Counted from the stretch's first letter, positions 33,121 to 45,825 are shown. The stretch: DNA of 64,000 nucleotides from Brassica napus (GCF_020379485.1 NC_063448.1:6285726-6349725); one strand, 5' to 3'. The notes: generated by a model from the sequence alone, not told the origin. Program-made: numbers and translations.

Positions 33121-34678
33121 TGATATCTTGTGAATTTACATGTTTTTAACTTCTTATTCTTGCATGGTTTGGTCATTTAGAGCATCATTTAGGCACATTT
33201 AGGTTGCATATCATTGCATTTGTACATATCAGGTGTTGGAGAGCACCATGGATGAGTTAGAGGACCATTGGTGGGATTTTCAGAGGCATTTGGAGCTCAA
33301 AAAGGAGTGTTTAGAGTGGTCATTGGGCGAGCAAGGCATGGGAGCGACCAGTCCGGAGCGACACCACCAAGTCGCTCTGATCACCCTACTGGAGCGACCT
33401 TACTAGAGCGACAGGGAAGAGTCGCTCGCGTATTGATCACCCGGAGACAACGAATCCGGAGCGACCTCTCACAGCGACACAGCGAGGTCGCTCCCGAATC
33501 CGGAGAGTGAAAGATGAACACGGATGAAAGCCTTAAAAATCTCTTCTGAAGCTCAAAATTTGTGGAGACACTGGAAATTGAGTTAGCTTTCCAATGGAAG
33601 TGGTTTCAAGTCATTTGAAGCTGTATTGGACAAGTTATGATCGATTTACTATAGGTGTATCAATCCTTGCCGGGGACCACTTGAAAGTTGATGGGATCAA
33701 CCAACTTCCCACTATCTTCCACCCACCTTTCCTTTGCACGATTTTTCCTACTTTTCTGTATAATATTTGCTTTCTTATTATCAAAAGAGTGGGCAAGAAA
33801 CATCAGAATCTAACTTTGTAATAATTTAACTTGTCAAAACTCTCTCTCTTTGAAATACCATTGTTCTTGGTGTTCTTGAGTGTTCTTCATTGTTCATCAT
33901 CTGTTCTTGAGTTTTAATTTCGTTTTGCTTGTTTAAATCCTTGTTTATCTTTATTCTCTGTTGTATCTACTTGAATATGCTTCAATCTGTTATGAGATTA
34001 AGTGTTTTCATGAAGATTAGTGAGTAGTTTCCTTAAGAATTCATGGGTTAGGGAGATTAGAGTAACTTAGTGAAGATCTATGGTGTTATTGTATTAGATC
34101 CTTGTATGAACTTGCTTGTTGAGTATTTTTAATGCTTGTTTAGTCTTGATCACTCTAAACCTGATTTCTAAACACTTCTCATCAGACATGATTAGATGAA
34201 GTGTTTGAATCAACTCAACTAAGCTCTAGTGAGATTAGCCAAGGACACTTGATGTTAAAATTGCTAGATAGTTATTGAACTTGAACTTAAAGATTGCTTG
34301 ATTGAATTAAGCCAAAGACATTTGATGTTTAATGATTTCTAAGCAAATGGGCATTTACCTAGACATAGGACTTGTCTAGAATTGTGTTTAGACTTAAGAG
34401 ATTACTTTGATTGAAAGCTTGTCACCTAGATTGGATCTTAGTTACTTGAAATCAATTCCCTTAGCCCATGGATTCACTTGTTTATATTTCTAGGATATTA
34501 GTTTGTTACAAATCATCTATCTTCTTGTTTGCTTAGATTAGGAAGGTTTGTGTATTCTTGGTGTTATAAGTCTCTAGTTCTCTGTGGATTCGATCCTAAA
34601 ATGCTACAATGACATACCATTCGATTGTGGTATTGTTGGCACATTAGGTTAATTGGTGTGTGCTTAAACGCGTAATCA
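33121..34678 (+). repeat. 3' LTR, 1558 bp
   Basis: Same length as the 5' LTR and nearly identical. It is directly followed by the target duplication CTAAT. Confidence 0.97.
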
Positions 34679-34683
34679 CTAAT

Positions 34684-35115
34684 TTAGTTGGGGACTCCCT
34701 CCAACCAAGCATGTATATGTAGGCATGACCGACAGCTCGCTCACCTCTGCACAACATGATTACACCATCTGCGTAAGAACCACCTGCTGAGACGCGTAAA
34801 TGGTGCATGCCATTGATTGTGTTGTTGCGAAAATATTCATGAATTCCTTGCACGTAGTGTGCCTGGATGTTACCGCTAGCAAGACATCGATCCATAAGAT
34901 CACGGAAATGGTTGATAAAAGCCAATCAGGAAAATGTATGCGTCTGGAGATCCAGGTCCTTGTATATACGTGAGTCTCCTGCTGCCAACCCCAGAACCGG
35001 CGTCGACGCCATTGCGTAACGTTAGTCAGTTTCAGAGGACTTCACGAGCTGTGCAAGTAACATTTATATCTCTTGGTAGAAGCTCGTTGCGAGACAGTTG
35101 TCGAACGTCCGACAT
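34684..35115 (-). pseudogene. F-box gene, N-terminal half
   Basis: From an ATG at 35115 the minus strand reads MSDVRQLSRNELLPRDI, like the start of an F-box, then frames alternate (YKDLDLQTHTF, then FRDLMDRCLASGNIQAHYV, QGIHEYFRNN, VIMLCRGERAVGH, MLGWRESPTKL). These blocks follow the order of the Arabidopsis F-box family that carries CLASGN...HYV, LMLCRG and LGWRES motifs. F-box proteins are substrate adaptors of SCF ubiquitin ligases. Two or more frame changes before CLASGN indicate the gene was already decayed or is degenerate at its 5' end. The 3' half lies on the other side of the retrotransposon, at 28453-28657. Confidence 0.65.
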
Positions 35116-36407
35116 GTTTTTTACTATAAAAAAACATTCTGTTTATTTGACTATTCATTTTAATGTTTGTTTTAGTTTAATTAACTATATTAATAGTTAG
35201 AATTAGTTTTTAAAAATTGCTGATGAGTTTAATGAAGTTATAAGTAATAAGTTGTGAAGTTTAATCCATTTTAACTGGAAATATAATTAAATCAGATAAA
35301 CTACATAAAAATTTAATAGTGGTCATTACTATTTAAAATTATACATATTTGTTTGAGTCTTAAATATATTTACTATTTAAATTTGTTCCAATTTTATTTT
35401 GTTTATTTAATAATTTACTATATATTTTTAAATGTATTTTCTCTATGGGGTCCCTTTTTAAGCTAACTTTATATGCTCACTGTTTTTCTTTAATTTTCTT
35501 TTGGTTGTAATTGTAATGCATATGTACTGTAAAATATTATTGCTTATTATGATTCCCAAAAAAAAGATACATAATAAATATTACAAAGTGGAAGGTGAAT
35601 GTGAGCTCTTGATCACATTATTGCATGATTTGAATACATCAGATTGAAGTCATTCAATCTGTGCTAATAAATTATCTGCTGCAGAAGAAAAGGGAATGCT
35701 ACCACAGGAAGAGCGTGAAAGACTTCACTTTCCCCTTGCTGATATGAGCCTCATTCTCAATTATCCAAGTTGTGAGATGTCACTTCACCAAGAATCATAA
35801 TCCAAGTATTTCTTAGCCATCTACATGGATGTTTCATCATCAACATAGCTAGCAGTGATGAGTTGATTCTTCAGCTGAGTGAATAACAAAGTGGAGATAC
35901 TTAGAATCAGAAAACTGCAGAAGAATTTGTTATGCAAAGGGAGTCAAAGTCTGGTGTTTTGAGAATATTACCGTACCGCAAAACATGTCTTTGCTACAGC
36001 AGCATGAAAACTTGCAGGATCACCCTGCATGCAAACACTGAGAGAATAAGTTTTGAGGAATGTGAATAGAAAAGTTTGAAGTTAGGGTGACATCAAATTT
36101 GATTACTCGAGACACTGATTGACAAAATTATGACATCAAATGTAAACTTCTAAAAAGAGCACATATTTTGAAATAAGGGTGATCCTGCTACTCTGCTTTC
36201 TTAATTAAGTATATGACTAAGATGTAAAGCATCATTTTGAAACACACAAAAATGTATTTTAAACACTTACCGAATGGTCCATATAAAGCAGTGTGCCCAC
36301 CAGGTGCTTGACCTCCAGAGAGAACACGAAGCTGCCCATAGTAGCTCGTTCCAATACCCTGTTGAATTGTAGTCATGACCTTTATAAACCAAAAATACTA
36401 CACAAAC
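35116..36407 (-). other. AT-rich spacer with unidentified exon-like pieces
   Basis: On the minus strand 36376-36265 reads GQLRVLSGGQAPGGHTALYG and ends at a good donor (ATTCG|GTAAGTG). At 36025-35975 a second piece, after GCATGCAG, reads GDPASFHAAVAKTCFA. Their phases do not join. The first recalls the LSGGQAPGGH motif of PPi-dependent phosphofructokinase beta, but the surrounding residues do not fit that enzyme. The region 35680-35960 may hold further decayed exons. The remainder is AT-rich. Confidence 0.3.
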
Positions 36408-38340
36408 CTAGAACTCCCAGGTAATAACGCGGATCAGAATATATTTAAATTTATTATATTTATCATTTTTATTTGTATGTGAATTTTTGTATATTAAATT
36501 GTATATAACTAATTTTTTTAAAAAAAATTTTTAAATATTTTTAGTTTGAAGTAAATATTTCTATTATATGTAACACAATTAACTAATAAAATATGAAAAA
36601 TCAAGTCTGAGATTTTAGAGTTATGTAAAAAAATATAATAATGTATAGAACATAAATTATCTTAGTTTAAAAGATCGGAATCTCCTCTCGAATAAATTCA
36701 CGAAAAGAAAAAGTACTCCAATAACCTATTTAAAATATAAAACCCCTTTTTAAAAAAACGTACTTAATAATATTTTTTTTACGTGTAATAGTTGAAAACT
36801 AACAATTGAATATTGATCTAGAATATTATTTTAATATATCTAACGGTAAAATATTAATTGTAATAGCCAAATTTTGAATTTTGTAATATTTCATGAATAA
36901 GAAGTCTTTAAAATCTAAAATCTGTTTTATTAGCATAATATATTTTTTATTCATTTATTATTTTGACGCTACAAAATATTGCTTTAGTTTTATTTGTATA
37001 TTAATTTTTTAATAATTTAGTTTCTTTTTAAGTAATTTTAAAATTATCAAGAATATAATATATTTAAAATTATTTACTTAAATATATCCAAATATGATGT
37101 CTCATTTTTATGTGTGTTTGCGTTGAGCGTATTTAATTTGTAGTTTGTATATTTCATAACACCTTGTTGCGTGCCGTTCTATGAGTTTAATAAATGTGTT
37201 GTCATTTCATTTTTATTACTACTAACATGATTTTTTAGTGATCAGTGATAATGTATTTTTAACGTTATGTATTATATTTTATCGTATATTTTTTAACTCT
37301 TCATGATGGAAATTTTTTTTAGAATCATTTTAATTAGATAATAGGTTTAAAAATGTAAATAAAACATGTGTATGTTGTAAATTTAGATTTTTTTAGTGTA
37401 ACTGAGTACTATCAACTATGCAAAATTTAGATATTTTTAGTGTAACTGAGTACTATCAAACTACTAATATCATGAGATAGAAAAGCTTAAACTCTAAAAA
37501 TGAAGTGAGTATTTGTGCTATAGAAAACTGATTTAGCTACTAATATAGTGAGATATTACAATATTAGAAGGTATGAAAACTCTTCTCTGTTGTCTTATGT
37601 TTTCCTATGTTGGACATAATTAAGTTGTTGTCAATTTATTATATATTTGTGATAACTGGAAATACATTTTTATGTCTTACTTACATCATCCTTAATTGGT
37701 TTACGGTTTGACCATTTCTAATATACTGAGAGTAACATAATATTAGATTTTGATTATCTCCTTACAATTAGGAATGTACAGAATGAGATAAATTCAAGGT
37801 GAGACCACTTTACAATTTTGTCCTCATATCTATATAGAGTTAGTTTATAGATTACTCTATCTGTTTCATAATGTAATCAGTTTTAATTAAAATATGTAAT
37901 ATTTAAAAGTTATTACCTTAGAAAACTGTCATTTAGTATATAAATTTAATCAATCACACTGTAATTTGCATAATTTAATTGGCCACACAATATCCAATAA
38001 ATATAAAGTTACATTGAAATACAAAAACAATTTATATAGTGAAACAAAAAATAATTTTAAACCATTATATTATAAAATAAAGGGAATATTCAAATTATAT
38101 TGAAACATTAGAATATTAAGAATTAGAAAAGCTAAAATCTCAACGTCGATCATTTACGTCGGCCATGCCTTAGACCATCTTCAACGTATTCCTCTTTTTT
38201 TTTCTCTAAAATAGAGAAATTTCATAATAGAGATGGATTTGTCTCCGATGTATTTTTTTATTTTCTCTCCTAAAAAGGAATATTCTTGATATATTATTTT
38301 CTGAGTTTACAAATAATATTTTTTATTTGTGAAAGTTGAA
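36408..38340 (-). mobile_element. Inverted Helitron copy (3' half)
   Basis: It matches the complement of 15480-17484 over almost its whole length, with scattered substitutions and small indels. The minus-strand 3' end reads CCGCGTTATTACCTGGGAG followed by CTAG (36411-36408), a worn version of the hairpin at 17457-17471. It has a short tandem duplication at 37385-37460 absent from the other copy. The 5' part of the element was not identified. Confidence 0.75.
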
Positions 38341-40980
38341 AACCAACCCAATATATTTTAGTATTTTATAAAATTATGATATTATCTACACTAAATATTG
38401 ATTTGCTAATTTAAGGCCACATAATTAGGAATAATCCTAATAGTATGTTATAACACTCTAGTACAACTACAACGAGTATAACTAGTATAATTAGAACAAC
38501 TATAACTAGTACAATTTTATAACTAATATGGCTATATTAGAGTTTTTGTTTTCAGCGAATAATGTTATAGAAGAGGATAATGTAGAACCAAAATGTTGGT
38601 CTAATTTTGCCATGCGTGAATTTGTCAATATATGTTCAAATTTTGTTTATATAATATGTATTTGAATAATTAGTTGTTTTACCAGTTGTACTAGTTGTAC
38701 TATTTATAGAAAAAATCATTTTTATCCTTTTGCTCTCGAAACCAAAGAAGACAATTGTCAAACCGAAAAATGTTGCAATAGTAAAGGATTAGAAGAATAT
38801 ATTCTAGAAGATGACACAAAAAACATCAAGAGTTCAAAATGATGTATAAGCATTCATGTTTGGTGTTTGGATTACGATAATAATAGTCTGACTGATACAA
38901 CTGGTTTAACTACAATAATAGTATTACTAGTTTAATTGTGGCAACATTTGAGTTGCGTTGTTTTAAACACTTACCAATTTGGCCAGCTGATTATTTTTTC
39001 ATATGTAGTACCAAATTTAATATTTAAATTTCAGAACTTGAATAGTTGTCCTAGTTATACCAGTATTAATAATGTGTTCAACCCCAATGTTTAAAATATG
39101 ATACACATTTAAAACGTGGTGAACATTTAAAACAATATTAAATAAAATAACAAGTAGTTGTACCGGTTTTCTAGTTGTACCTTCTGTACATAGTTGTATT
39201 AGTTTTTGAGTTGTACCAATTTGTGTATAGTTGTACTTTGACGGTGAAATAAAAAAATATTAGTTGTACCTCATAATAAATATATTTACCTCAGTTGTAC
39301 CACTTATTTATGTGTACATAGCTTTGCCCAGTTACAATGAAATCATCAATTTCGTAAAAATATATTTCATGTATGTTTTCCATAAATTATGTAGACAAAC
39401 AAGTTAATAAACCTTAAAAGTATAAGGTAGATCATGTAAACTTATGTGATGGTGTAAGAATTGCTAAAAACAAAAAAAAACAAAAAATCATTAAAAATAA
39501 GGAATCTATCTAAATAGTTACCAGTTTGGTTATTTGATTGTTTTTACATATGGAATACCGAATTGATTTTGTCAATATTTCCTGCTTGCATTTGTCAAAA
39601 TACATGTATAACTAGAACAACTAAAAAATGTATAATTACTACAACTTTACAATTAATATGATTATATTTGATTAAATAATAACTAGTAAATAATATTAAG
39701 TCAAATATATTGCAAGAAATATTAATGCAAATAATACATAAAATTATTTTTACATTTAAAAAAGATATCAAATATATTCATAGCATAATTTTAATATATA
39801 ATTACATATTTAAATGGGATGATATATTTAAGTTACAACATAATGCATATTTAAAATAATACTAAATTAAATAACAAGTAGTTGTACAAGTTTTCTAGTT
39901 GTACCGACTGTACATAGTTGTACTAGTTTTTGAGTTGTACCAGTTTGTGCATAGTTGTACTTTGGCAGTGAAATCATAAAATATTAGTTGTACCACATAA
40001 TAAATACATTTACCTCAGTTGTACCACTTATTTATGTTTACATGTCTTTGTCCGGTTATAATGAAATCATCAATTTTGTAAAACTACATTTCATGTATGT
40101 TTTCCAAAAATTATGTGGACAAACACGTTAACAAACATTAAAAGTATAAGGTAGATCATGTAAACTTATGGAATTGTGTAATAATTTTTATATTTTTTTT
40201 CTAAAACTTCAAATTAAATTAAGAGAAATTTTATGAGTACATACCAACTGAGATATATGATTGTTTTTCTCATATGAAATACCAAATTAGTTTTGTTAAT
40301 TTCTGAAACGTCGAAGTTGTACTAGTTGTACCAGTAATACTCGTATAATATATATATATATAAGTTATATATATATATATTGTTTATATGTCTATTCATG
40401 GGTTGTACCAATATTTTCACATCATAGCTTTGTAAAATATGTTCGATGTTTGATTATCATAAAAATATGGCTAATATAGTTAATAACCTTAAAAGTATAA
40501 AGTATATAATATAAAATTAAGTGTGTAATGCAATAATTTAACAAAAAAATGAAAAATCTTAAATTAAATAGATGACATTTTTGTCATCATATACCAATTA
40601 GAATATTTATTTGTTTATTTCATGTGTAAATTATAACATTTTTATATCAATTATATAATTTTTTAAAATATTTAGTTGTACGAGTTATGTTAGTTTTACC
40701 AACTCGAATGAGAAAATGAGATAAGAAAGATTGTGTGGATGTGAATGGCTGAGATTAAATAAAGAGAAAGAGAGAGAATGAGACATATGTAAAATTGTAT
40801 GGCCAAGATTAAAACATAGATGTGATGATCCAATGGCTTATATCACTTTTTCATTAATGGCAAAATCGTCATTTCTCTTTAATTGGTCCATGTAGATTTT
40901 ATTTTTGGATGTTGTAGATTTTTTTTTTGACCATTTGGTCTATAAGAGATTTTTGTCCGATAAGAAACGGTACATGGGTA
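38341..40980. repeat. GTTGTAC-rich repeat array with 724-bp duplication
   Basis: The motif GTTGTAC, mostly as AGTTGTACC or AGTTGTACT, occurs about 19 times on the plus strand between 38688 and 40685. A block of about 400 bases is present twice at a spacing of 724 bases (39100-39500 and 39825-40225), and a weaker third copy follows near 40380-40560. ACTAGTACAAC-like complements lie at 38455-38515. There is no coding potential. A dinucleotide TA run is at 40349-40380. Confidence 0.75.
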
Positions 40981-42817
40981 AGATCATGGTGATAACTTTT
41001 AGGATAACCCTAAAAAAAAATCTAGTTGACCCATAAAAAACATATCCTTCTTTTGAAATATCAAATAAGAGACTCATCGCCGAAATGATAAAACTGGTTA
41101 GACGGTATACACTGAAGACCATTTGAGTGTTAGACAAACAATGATTGGGCCTTTCGTATTTGTCGACATATGATACTCTCACCACCCTAAGTTACACGAA
41201 CCCATCAAAACGTCAATTTAGACTTGATTCTCCTTATGTAAGACTCTTCTTTGAAGTTTTGAACATTCATATATGGGGTGCACAAAAAAAAAAGATGAAC
41301 ATCCTCAGAGCATATGATTATTGGGGGATTCTTAGAGTAGGGTTCTTAGCGGAATATAAGAACCCGTCTCTTAACTTTTAATTAAAAAAATTAAGAACTG
41401 GTTCTTAAAACTCTTATTTAAGAACTGATTCTTAAAACTCTTATTTAAAAACTGATTCTTAACTTTTTTAGTTAAAAATTAAGAGACGAGTTCTTATATT
41501 CCGTTAAGAACTCCACCTAAGAACCCCCAATAATCATGTTCGGTAGACAATTACTAAAACATATTTTCTCTCCTGTTAATTTTTATATGATTTTTTGACT
41601 TCGTATAAATTCAGGTTTTGATCTCCAAATTTTCAGTTTAAAGGGATCTGTCATTAGTTTCTTACTATTTTTTTTTTCTTTTTTAAGGGAGAAGCTATCC
41701 TATACGGCTATACGTGGATACTTTTTTAACAATATACGTGGATACTTGTCCGAAGTATTACTGGAATTTGGTATGGTACGTCTGGAGTACAGTATTTAGA
41801 GCATGATAAATGTTTTTGGCTATATATTTGAATTTTCGAATATTTTATATTATGAGTTAAATCATTGATCGTAGTTTCACATAACACCTGTATCATTTAA
41901 GCGCCATTGCGTCAATCGTTTTTTGTGTGATTTTTATTCTGCTAATTACTTTAGTTTCATTCGTGGATAAGAATCGACAAACATACAAGTTCCACCATGT
42001 TCCTTCTTTGGCAAACACTGGTGCGAATGTCAGAGTAGAAAAAAAAAAGAAAAGCGAGTGAGCCAACATATCTTGTTCATATACACCATTAATATTTCAC
42101 TGCTCTTCTTCGAACTTGGACACCATTGGATCAATCAATTATGGTCAGTTTATGTTTTGTTGTTGCAACTGACGTAATTGCCGAAACAGTGAAATCCACC
42201 CATATATTATTATTATATTAATTTATAAGTGAATTGTTTTTTTTCTTTTCAACAAATTCAGTGAATTGTTATTACTCTCGTATTCAAACTTGACAATATG
42301 ATTCAATATTTTGTTCTGTAGGAAGTTACATTGTCCGGTTAAAAGTGAGCAGTTTTGACGTTGTATATTGAACATGCGTGCATTTGTGTAATTTAATTGT
42401 CAATTAGAATTTATCAAGATGCAAAGAAATTTGATTTCAGGACCTCTACATTTTTAGTAGCTACTATATGATATCTAATCAATATGTAAATTCTCCCAAC
42501 AAATTGATCGATGGGTCATCTTATCTTTATCACTTTTTCCCTTTGTGACATAAAAGGGCTTGGGAACTTGCATGACAGCTTGAAAAGGTGTGAATATTCA
42601 TGGATAATAACGTGGCATCCCCACGAGCACAAAAGAACATATTGATTCAAAATATTTTTTTGGCCTAAATGTTAAAAAGTATTAAAGAGTTTCCAACATT
42701 ATATACAATTAGAAGATTCATTCAATATGGTTTAGCTAATAGTAGCGCACCTTACTCGCCTAGAACTGATATTACATACACTTTTGCGTTCAAGAAAAAA
42801 GAAAAAAAAAACATACA
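40981..42817. other. AT-rich intergenic DNA
   Basis: Apart from the MITE at 41314-41537 no gene or clear element was found. A short direct repeat with TACGTGGATACTT occurs at 41710 and 41735. Open frames here are short and featureless. Confidence 0.45.
41314..41537. mobile_element. MITE with ~65-bp terminal inverted repeats
   Basis: 224 bases bounded by ATGATTATTGGGGG and CCCCCAATAATCAT. The arms pair for about 65 bases, including TAAGAACCCGTCTCTTAA against TTAAGAGACGAGTTCTTA. The centre has three tandem copies of AACTGATTCTTAAAACTC-like sequence. No coding capacity. The target duplication is unclear, so the superfamily is not assigned. Confidence 0.82.
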
Positions 42818-43059
42818 CGTTGCGAAACAAGAGAATAGAACCTATATATATAGAGAATTACACCGTCATAGAATAATAGAAAGACTAAAGAAAAAAAATA
42901 CAAATATGAAAAGAGTACAAATCATAATCTAATAAGGAAAAGACAAGATGCCGATTTTCTCTCTTTCTCTCTCTCCCCACGGTTGACTCTCTCTCTCTCT
43001 AGCATTGGGTCGGTTATGAACCGGACCGGTTATGGACATCCACAATATGATTTATAACA
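42818..43059 (-). repeat. Copia 3' LTR (left copy)
   Basis: Aligns with 48481-48750 but has lost about 30 bases after AATAGAACC and carries many substitutions; its terminal TG/CA is partly mutated on the outer side (CGTTGCG for TGTTGTG). The inner end is TTTATAACA. Confidence 0.85.
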
Positions 43060-43511
43060 CTCCCCCTTGGATGCCATAACCATATAGGGATTGTATACGC
43101 TTTAGATGTTGCCTCATTAAAACCTTACCAGGAAAACCCAGTGGGACAAAACTATGGTGAAGGAAAAAGAGTACAACACGTATTACTCCCCCTGTTCTGA
43201 ACAACTCGCGGCTGGACTCATGAACAGCCAAGATCTCCGAATGGTTTGAAGATGTGGCCGCGATCGTCTGCTTCATGGAACGCCATGATATTGGCCGTTC
43301 CACCATGTGTGAAAACATAGCCTGTCTGTGATCGAGCATTGTGTGGATCCGAAAGATAACCTGCATCAGCAAAATCAACTAAACCTTCTTTGTTTTGGTT
43401 AATATAAAATAAACTCAAGTCTTTCGTTCCTTGCAGGTAACGAAGAACATGTTTAATCATGTTCCAGTGCCTTTGGGTTGGACAAGAGCTTAATCTAGAC
43501 AATAGATTCAC
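43060..43511 (-). pseudogene. Copia RNase H remnant
   Basis: Overlapping frames give KHVLRYLQGTKDLSLFY, VDFADAGYLSDPHNARSQTG and YVFTHGG, the RNase H part of copia polyproteins. Further frames to 43052 (HEILAVHESSRELF-like) continue it. Frameshifts and stops prevent one product. Confidence 0.8.
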
Positions 43512-43798
43512 GGTAAAACATATATATGGTCGTGTGACTAGCCAGATACATTAAAACTTCTATGGCACTGAGATATGGCACTTCGGGACCAAGGACATCT
43601 TTATCGTCCATCTTAGGACGGAACGAATCAGTGTCCAGACCGAGGGACCTCACGACCATGGGGCTAGATAATGGGTGAGACTCGGCTATGTTGAATCTCT
43701 TGAGTACTTTTCTGTATACGCCATTTGATGCACAAGGATTCCATCTCTTATGTACTCAAACTGTAATCCCAAACAAATCTTTATTTTTCCAAGATCTT

Positions 43799-44506
43799 TC
43801 ATCTCGAATTCTTTCTTAAGATATTCAACTGTTTGGGGATCTCTCCAGAGGTTCTTAGGATATTTAAATCATCAACATACACTACTATAATCACAAAGCC
43901 CTGGCCGAATTTCTTTATAAAGATACAAGGGCTGATCGGATCATTCTTGTATCCTTCTCTCTCTAGGTACTCACTTAACCTATTGTACCACATTCGGCCT
44001 GATTGTTTCAATCCATAAAGTGACTTATTCAACTTTATACAGTGTTGTTCTCGAGTACTCGATTTGTTTTTCAACTTTATATCCTCTGGTACTTTCATAT
44101 AAATCTCATTATCCAATGGCCCATATAAGTATGCAGTTACAACATCCATTAACCGCAAGTCTAATTTCTCTCTTATAGCCAGACTTATCAGGAATCTAAA
44201 AGTAGTAGCATCCACCACAGGGGAGTATGTCTCCTCATAATCGATTCCTCATCTCTGTGAGAATCCTTGTGCAACAAGCCGTGCTTTATATCTCACAACC
44301 TTGTCGTGTTCATTTCTTTTCCTCACAAGGACCCACTTATAGCCGACTGGTTTAACATCATATGGTGTCCGGACTATTGGTCCAAAGACATCTCTCTTCT
44401 TTAAAGAGATTAACACCACGTTTATAGCTTCTTTCCATTTGATCCAATCTGATCGTTGAGTGCACTCATAAATAGACGAGGGTTCATGATCCTCATTTAA
44501 ATACAT
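43799..44506 (-). pseudogene. Copia reverse transcriptase remnant
   Basis: Two frames: 44506-44249 with WKEAINVVLISLKKRDVFG and YKWVLVRKRN, and 44218-43799 with RLMDVVTAYLYGPLDNEIYM, LNKSLYGLKQSGRMWYNRL and the catalytic YVDDL. They are separated by a stop or shift near 44220-44250. Downstream sequence to 43512 is frame-broken. Confidence 0.88.
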
Positions 44507-44563
44507 AAGTTCAAGTGCTACCTTGTATGCAAATATATCATCAATGTCGACATTCTTTCTGTT

Positions 44564-44863
44564 TCATTGTATCCCAGACAAGACATAGTTTATTGAGATC
44601 TCATTATTATCAGGGCCTTCAGTACCTTGAATCTTGGTGTTCCAAGAATCAGTATTAAATTCATCAGGGCCGGCCGCATCTAAGCATTCATGATCGGCCA
44701 CGATCGCTATTAGGGTTTTGGGATCGGCCGCGGTTAAGTCTCGGGATTTAGGAACAGCCGCGGTCGTGTCTAGGGTTTCAACAACCTCAGTTTCATTCTC
44801 TGCACCTTTCTTAGTTTTCCGAGGGTTCTTATCTTTGGAACCTATTGGTCTACCACATTTCAA
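44564..44863 (-). pseudogene. Copia linker between integrase and RT
   Basis: KCGRPIGSKDKNPRKTKKG is the basic GRPxGSKD motif that precedes reverse transcriptase in many plant copia polyproteins. The rest is low-complexity and includes repeated TAADPK/TAAVPK segments. Confidence 0.65.
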
Positions 44864-44993
44864 ACGTTGTCTAGCTCTGTAGAAACTTGATTATGTCCCT
44901 CTTGAACATCAATTCTGATTGGTGCATTAGCAGCTGGTATATATGACTTAGTCACTCTTTTCAGGTCAGCAAAGGACTCTGGCAATTGATTAG

Positions 44994-45825
44994 CTACCTT
45001 TTGGACTTGTAAATCACATTCCTGAGTCTGAGGATCTTGCCAAGATAAGGATGTTTGATTCCATGTAATCTTTTTTTTACCAGCTTATTGCTATCTCCTC
45101 CTAATGTTGGATGTTCGGATTCATCAAAGTGACAATCTGCATACCTGGCCTTAAATAAATCATCTGTAGTTGGCTCAAGGTATTTTATAATCGTGGGGGA
45201 ATCATATCCAACATATATCCTCATCCTCCTTTGAGGTCTCATCTTTGTTCTCTGTGGTGGAGCAATTGGTACATAGACGGCACAGCCAAATGTCTTAAGA
45301 TGAGATATGTCTGGCTCATGACCCGTAAGCAATTGTGGTAGGGAATATTTATGTTCATTAGACGGTCTGATATGAATCAGTTCGGCCGCGTGCAAGACCG
45401 TGTGTCCCCAAGCTGTGGCCGAAAGCTTAGACCTCATAAGCAATGGTCTAGCTATTAGCTGAATTCGTATTATGAATGATTCGGCCAAGCCGTTCTGTGT
45501 ATGTGAATGTGCCACAGAGTGTTCCACGCTTACCCCCATGGACATACAGTAATAATTAAACGCTTGGGACGTGAACTCACCAGCATTGGTCTCTATCACT
45601 CCGACCTTAGCATACTAAAATGCCAGTAGAGAGCGCATGTATAGACTCTAGGACTTTTTTATAGCCTTGGCTGATCTCTATGATCTGAAGGAACTCTTTG
45701 TTTCCTTCGCCCTTAGTCTCAATATGAAAGCCATTCATTCGAATGTCTTTAAAGCTCAATAGGCTTCTCTTAGAGCTGGGTGAATACAATGCATCAGATA
45801 TCTCTAGATGCGTACCCTTAGGCAA
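44994..45825 (-). pseudogene. Copia protease/integrase remnant
   Basis: Upstream frame 45825-45607 (LEISDALYSPSSKRSLLSFKD) is the gag-pre-integrase region. Frame 45599-44994 carries the integrase core with IETNAGEFTSQAFNYYC, VEHSVAHSHTQNGLAESFI and LTGHEPDISHLKTFGCAVY. A stop separates the two. The HHCC zinc region and the first catalytic Asp are not in an open frame. Confidence 0.85.

Larger units (their letters stand above)
28658..34678 (+). mobile_element. Young non-autonomous LTR retrotransposon
   Basis: Two LTRs of 1558 bases are flanked by the 5-base duplication CTAAT (28653-28657 and 34679-34683). The primer-binding site TGGCGCCGTTGCCGGGGA starts two bases after the 5' LTR and is complementary to the 3' end of plant tRNA-Asp. 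A purine tract AGTGTGGGGGAG precedes the 3' LTR. The 2.9 kb interior has one long ORF but no zinc knuckle, protease, reverse transcriptase, RNase H or integrase, so mobility must depend on another element. With about two LTR differences the insertion is very recent. Confidence 0.96.

Noticed and set aside
36188..36376. PPi-phosphofructokinase beta subunit exon
   Set aside because: Only LSGGQAPGGH fits; flanking residues differ from the enzyme and the next exon does not join, so no functional name was given.
42669..42932. 87-residue plus frame overlapping the copia LTR
   Set aside because: Runs through the LTR and a poly-A/poly-K stretch; not coding.
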